This document shows, piece by piece, positions 7,713 to 9,548 of a DNA stretch of 9,548 bases; position 1 is the first letter of the stretch; each line of letters opens with the position of its first letter. The notes under the pieces are model-generated. The model saw nothing but the letters and a program-made list of their open reading frames with translations, ran no database searches and had not been told where the DNA came from. This stretch comes from Peptococcaceae bacterium UBA7185 (GTDB taxonomy: Bacteria > Bacillota > Peptococcia > Peptococcales > Peptococcaceae), in assembly GCA_002491065.1 (NCBI GenBank), contig DKVF01000083.1, forward strand, positions 43,347-52,894, read 5' to 3'. The translations under genes and the position numbers were made by a program.

Positions 7713-7849
7713 TATAGAATTTTTTACGCAACCTTTTGTGATAGTGTCGGAAAAATCTCCGGGCGTACCTCCTCCTTTCTTTCAAATCCCTCTAAAAAGG
7801 CGTTCGGAGATTTTCTCTGCCCAAAAAACAAGCGCAGTGTGTAAAAAAT
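7713..7849. other. Non-coding gap between the RND operon and the marR gene, with an imperfect inverted repeat
   Basis: AAAATCTCCG (7752-7761) is the exact complement of CGGAGATTTT (7805-7814). In plus-strand RNA the stem can extend inward through GGCGT/GGCGTT with G-U pairs to about 15 bp, closing a loop of about 33 nt rich in pyrimidines (CCTCCTCCTTTCTTTC). The right arm ends in TTTT, so this could be a weak Rho-independent terminator for the export operon, but the large loop is atypical. A competing small hairpin, CGGA/TCCG (7748-7761), uses the left arm. On the minus strand one frame is open from 7858 to the TAA at 7724-7726, but it lacks a credible start and is not called as a gene. Confidence 0.45.
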
Positions 7850-7888
7850 AAAAGCAAGCTATTGAAATTGGAACAAAAGCATGCTATT
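7850..7888. promoter_or_regulatory. Two candidate MarR operator copies at the marR promoter
   Basis: AAAAGCAAGCTATT (7850-7863) and AAAAGCATGCTATT (7875-7888) are direct repeats differing at one base, spaced 25 bp start to start. The second contains the perfect 8-bp palindrome AGCATGCT. The first copy touches the -35 box and the second fills the spacer and enters the -10 box, as expected for a repressor binding site. A third copy precedes the MATE gene (8382-8395). That the adjacent MarR protein binds these sites is an inference from position and recurrence. Confidence 0.6.
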
Positions 7889-7890
7889 AT
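7862..7890 (+). promoter_or_regulatory. Predicted sigma-A promoter of the marR gene
   Basis: TTGAAA (7862-7867), a 17-nt spacer and TATTAT (7885-7890) form a strong vegetative promoter. The predicted start near 7897 leaves a leader of about 22 nt before the gene. A candidate operator copy lies inside it. Confidence 0.7.
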
Positions 7891-7918
7891 AGTAACCAGA
7901 GAAAAAGGGGGAGTTTCT

Positions 7919-8341
7919 ATGATGCTACAGGATACATGCGGCGCTTTGATCAAACAAATCCACGATGAACTGGAAAAAAACGCAAACAATACTATGCGCG
8001 CCGATGGAATCACTATGGCGCAATGCACGCTGCTACTGACTCTGCACGACACCGCAGAAAAGCAGATGCCGCTGAAAGCGCTGGAAAAATCACTGCATGT
8101 GGCCCAATCCACCGCCGCGGGCATTGTGGCAAGGCTGGAACAGAAGAATCTGGTGGAAGGCTTTGGTAGTGCCGATGACCGCAGAATCAAAATGGTGCGG
8201 ATTACGCCGCTGGGGGAGCAATGCTGCCAGCGCGCCGAGCAAAATATGCAGCAGGCGGAGAAAGCGTTGTTGTCTGGATTAACCCAAACAGAACAGGACA
8301 TATTTTTGAGCTTGTTAAAAAAGGTTCGCGATACGCTATAA
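7919..8341 (+). CDS. MarR-family transcriptional repressor
   Basis: This is a small winged-helix regulator of 140 residues, typical for MarR proteins, which bind palindromic operators as dimers and release on binding a ligand or after oxidation. Helices for dimerisation lie at both ends. The helix-turn-helix is centred on PLKALEKSLHVAQSTAAGIV (51-70), and the wing carries the family signature DDRRIKMVRITPLG (86-99). I chose ATG 7919 because GGGGGAG ends 5 nt upstream; a second ATG follows directly, and a TTG 19 codons earlier lies in the promoter. Four cysteines (7, 36, 102, 103) could allow redox sensing, but the sequence does not prove this. The gene has its own promoter and terminator and precedes a MATE pump, the same order as staphylococcal mepR-mepA. 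Repression of itself and of the pump is inferred from the shared operator-like repeats. It is not clearly tied to the RND operon upstream. Confidence 0.93.
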   Translation: MMLQDTCGALIKQIHDELEKNANNTMRADGITMAQCTLLLTLHDTAEKQMPLKALEKSLHVAQSTAAGIVARLEQKNLVEGFGSADDRRIKMVRITPLGEQCCQRAEQNMQQAEKALLSGLTQTEQDIFLSLLKKVRDTL

Positions 8342-8346
8342 CGATG

Positions 8347-8367
8347 CCCGCTGAAAAGGCGGGTTTT
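8347..8367 (+). terminator. Rho-independent terminator after the marR gene
   Basis: CCCGC (8347-8351) pairs with GCGGG (8359-8363) across a 7-nt loop and is followed by TTTT. It starts 5 nt after the marR stop codon. The stem is short but all G-C, so termination may be partial and some read-through into the MATE gene is possible. Confidence 0.75.
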
Positions 8368-8379
8368 CTCAAATATATA

Positions 8380-8397
8380 TTAAAAGCATGCTGTTAA
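8380..8397. promoter_or_regulatory. Candidate MarR operator upstream of the MATE gene
   Basis: TTAAAAGCATGCTGTTAA is an 18-bp near-perfect palindrome (one mismatched pair) around AGCATGCT. Its core, AAAAGCATGCTGTT (8382-8395), matches the copy in the marR promoter at 13 of 14 positions. It lies between the terminator and the MATE ribosome binding site in an A/T-rich stretch. That stretch offers possible -10 boxes (TATATT 8376-8381, TAATAT 8395-8400) but no convincing -35 box. Confidence 0.6.
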
Positions 8398-8426
8398 TAT
8401 TGAATCGCAAAAATGGAGGCTTTTCT

Positions 8427-9548
8427 ATGAAAAACAATCAGGCGGAAACACTATTTCGTGAAGCCGCAATTCCCACAGCTGTCCTGCAAAATGCCGTACC
8501 GGCCATGCTGGCCATGTTGATGGTCCTAATCTATAATCTGGCGGATACATTTTTTATCGGACAAACCCACGATGCTCTGCAGGTGGCGGCAGTGTCCCTG
8601 GCTACGCCGGTATTTTTGATGTTCATGTCCGTTGGCTCTATTTTCGGCATCGGGGGAACCTCGGTCATATCCCGTGCCATAGGCGAAGGACGGCAGGAAT
8701 ATGCGAAAAAGGTCTGTTCCTCCTGCATGTGGGGCTGCGTAGTGACAGGGCTTCTGCTGTCCGCCTTTTTTCTCATCTTTATGGATAACATCTTGACATG
8801 GATTGGCGCCAGTCCCGATACCTGGCAGTTTGCTAAAACCTATTTGATGATTGTCAGCTTTTGCGGTCCCTTCGCCACTATTTCCAACTGCTATTCCAAC
8901 GTTATCCGGGCGGAAGGCCAGTCGAGTAAAGCCATGATGGGGCAGGTGTTGGGCAATTTGCTCAATATTGCACTGGATCCGATTTTAATTTTAGCCCTGG
9001 ACTGGGATATTGCTGGCGCCGCTGTGGCCACTGTGATTGGCAATGTGGTCGCTGCCTGCTACTATGTGTATTATTTTTTGCGGGGCAATTCCTCGCTGAG
9101 CATTGGGCTGAAGGACTTTACCTATAAAGAGGAAGTGCTCTGGAATGTGTTTGCCATTGGGATTCCTGCTTCTTTAGGCTCGCTTTTGATGAGTGTATCT
9201 CAGATAGTGATGAACGGTCTGATGGCTGATTATGGCGATATGGCTCTGGCGGGAATCGGCGTAGCTATGAAGGTGACTATGATGACAGGCATGATTTGCA
9301 TCGGCTTCGGGCAGGGTGTACAGCCGCTGTTGGGCTATTGCGTAGGCACCAGATTGTGGGAGCGGTTTCAGAAGGTCATGCGCTTTTCCTTGCTGTTTTC
9401 CCTGGGGCTCAGTGTAGTGATGACAGGATTGTGCTATCTATTCACGAAACAGATTGTGCAAGCCTTTTTGAACGAGCTAGAAGCCTTTCAGTATGCGGTG
9501 CAGTTTGTGTATATCCTTCTGACCACCAGCTGTTTGTTCGGCATATTT
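8427..9548 (+). CDS. MATE-family multidrug efflux pump, MepA-like (3' end outside window)
   Basis: This is a cation-coupled multidrug and toxin exporter of the cytoplasmic membrane. I translated 374 uninterrupted codons before the window edge; the family is usually about 450 residues, so roughly the last fifth is missing. GGAGG (8415-8419) lies 7 nt before the ATG. Family features are the helix 1 motif NLADTFFIGQ with Asp40, the glycine-rich FGIGGTSVISRAIGEG (73-88), RAEGQSSKAM (161-170) and GNLLNIALDPILI (176-188) with Asn180, Asp184 and Pro185. These match the MepA/DinF-type branch of MATE proteins. Many hydrophobic helices alternate with short loops. The protein is rich in cysteine in its first half (residues 97, 100, 104, 146, 155). 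The pump follows a MarR regulator and has a matching operator-like site upstream, so it is probably the main target of that repressor. Typical substrates of relatives are cationic dyes, biocides and fluoroquinolones; the actual substrate is unknown. Confidence 0.94.
   Translation, partial: MKNNQAETLFREAAIPTAVLQNAVPAMLAMLMVLIYNLADTFFIGQTHDALQVAAVSLATPVFLMFMSVGSIFGIGGTSVISRAIGEGRQEYAKKVCSSCMWGCVVTGLLLSAFFLIFMDNILTWIGASPDTWQFAKTYLMIVSFCGPFATISNCYSNVIRAEGQSSKAMMGQVLGNLLNIALDPILILALDWDIAGAAVATVIGNVVAACYYVYYFLRGNSSLSIGLKDFTYKEEVLWNVFAIGIPASLGSLLMSVSQIVMNGLMADYGDMALAGIGVAMKVTMMTGMICIGFGQGVQPLLGYCVGTRLWERFQKVMRFSLLFSLGLSVVMTGLCYLFTKQIVQAFLNELEAFQYAVQFVYILLTTSCLFGIF

Noticed and set aside
7766..7783. 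Similarity of ACCTCCTCCTTTCT to the 3' end of 16S rRNA
   Set aside because: Only a short pyrimidine stretch matches and no rRNA sequence flanks it, so this is not an rRNA fragment.
7792..8301. Minus-strand open frame of 169 codons opposite the marR gene
   Set aside because: The plus strand encodes a complete MarR protein with promoter, ribosome binding site and terminator; the antisense product is low-complexity Ser/Cys-rich and has no such signals.

Overview
The window (about half G+C) looks like chromosomal DNA of an anaerobic member of the Bacillota, most likely class Clostridia. This rests on strong AGGAGG-type ribosome binding sites, an OmpR/VanR-type two-component pair with a TTG start, a lipoprotein-type adaptor, and a TolC-family protein in which I see no outer-membrane beta-barrel strands. 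The taxonomic call is an inference; a diderm Negativicutes origin is not formally excluded.

Layout. (1) 1-66: a perfect 29-bp inverted repeat with an 8-nt loop, at the very edge of the window. (2) 82-1837, minus strand: a sensor histidine kinase and its OmpR-family response regulator. The regulator gene comes first and the two genes overlap by 17 nt. (3) 1838-2063: a divergent intergenic region with one promoter in each direction and a 14-bp TTAAGA-AA-TCTTAA palindrome between them. (4) 2064-7712, plus strand: a three-gene export operon. It encodes a lipoprotein periplasmic-adaptor (HlyD/AcrA-like) protein, an RND (AcrB-like, HAE1-type) permease with an ATGA overlap to the adaptor, and a secreted TolC-like coiled-coil protein 22 bp further on. 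(5) 7713-7918: an intergenic stretch with a long imperfect inverted repeat and then a good promoter carrying two copies of a candidate operator. (6) 7919-8341, plus: a MarR-family repressor, followed by a Rho-independent terminator. (7) 8427 to the window end, plus: a MATE-family (MepA-like) efflux pump cut off by the window edge. A third copy of the candidate operator lies between the terminator and this gene.

How it works together (inference). The window holds two neighbouring but separately controlled efflux modules. The two-component system probably senses envelope or drug stress and drives the divergent RND operon, and perhaps itself, through the shared palindrome. The MarR protein probably represses its own promoter and the MATE pump through a shared AAAAGCATGCT(A/G)TT element, an arrangement analogous to the known mepR-mepA pair of Staphylococcus. 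The points most worth a second look are the shared MarR operator, the barrel-less TolC partner of an RND pump, the palindrome between the divergent promoters, the MarR-wing-like C-terminal tail on the RND permease, and the perfect palindrome at the left edge.
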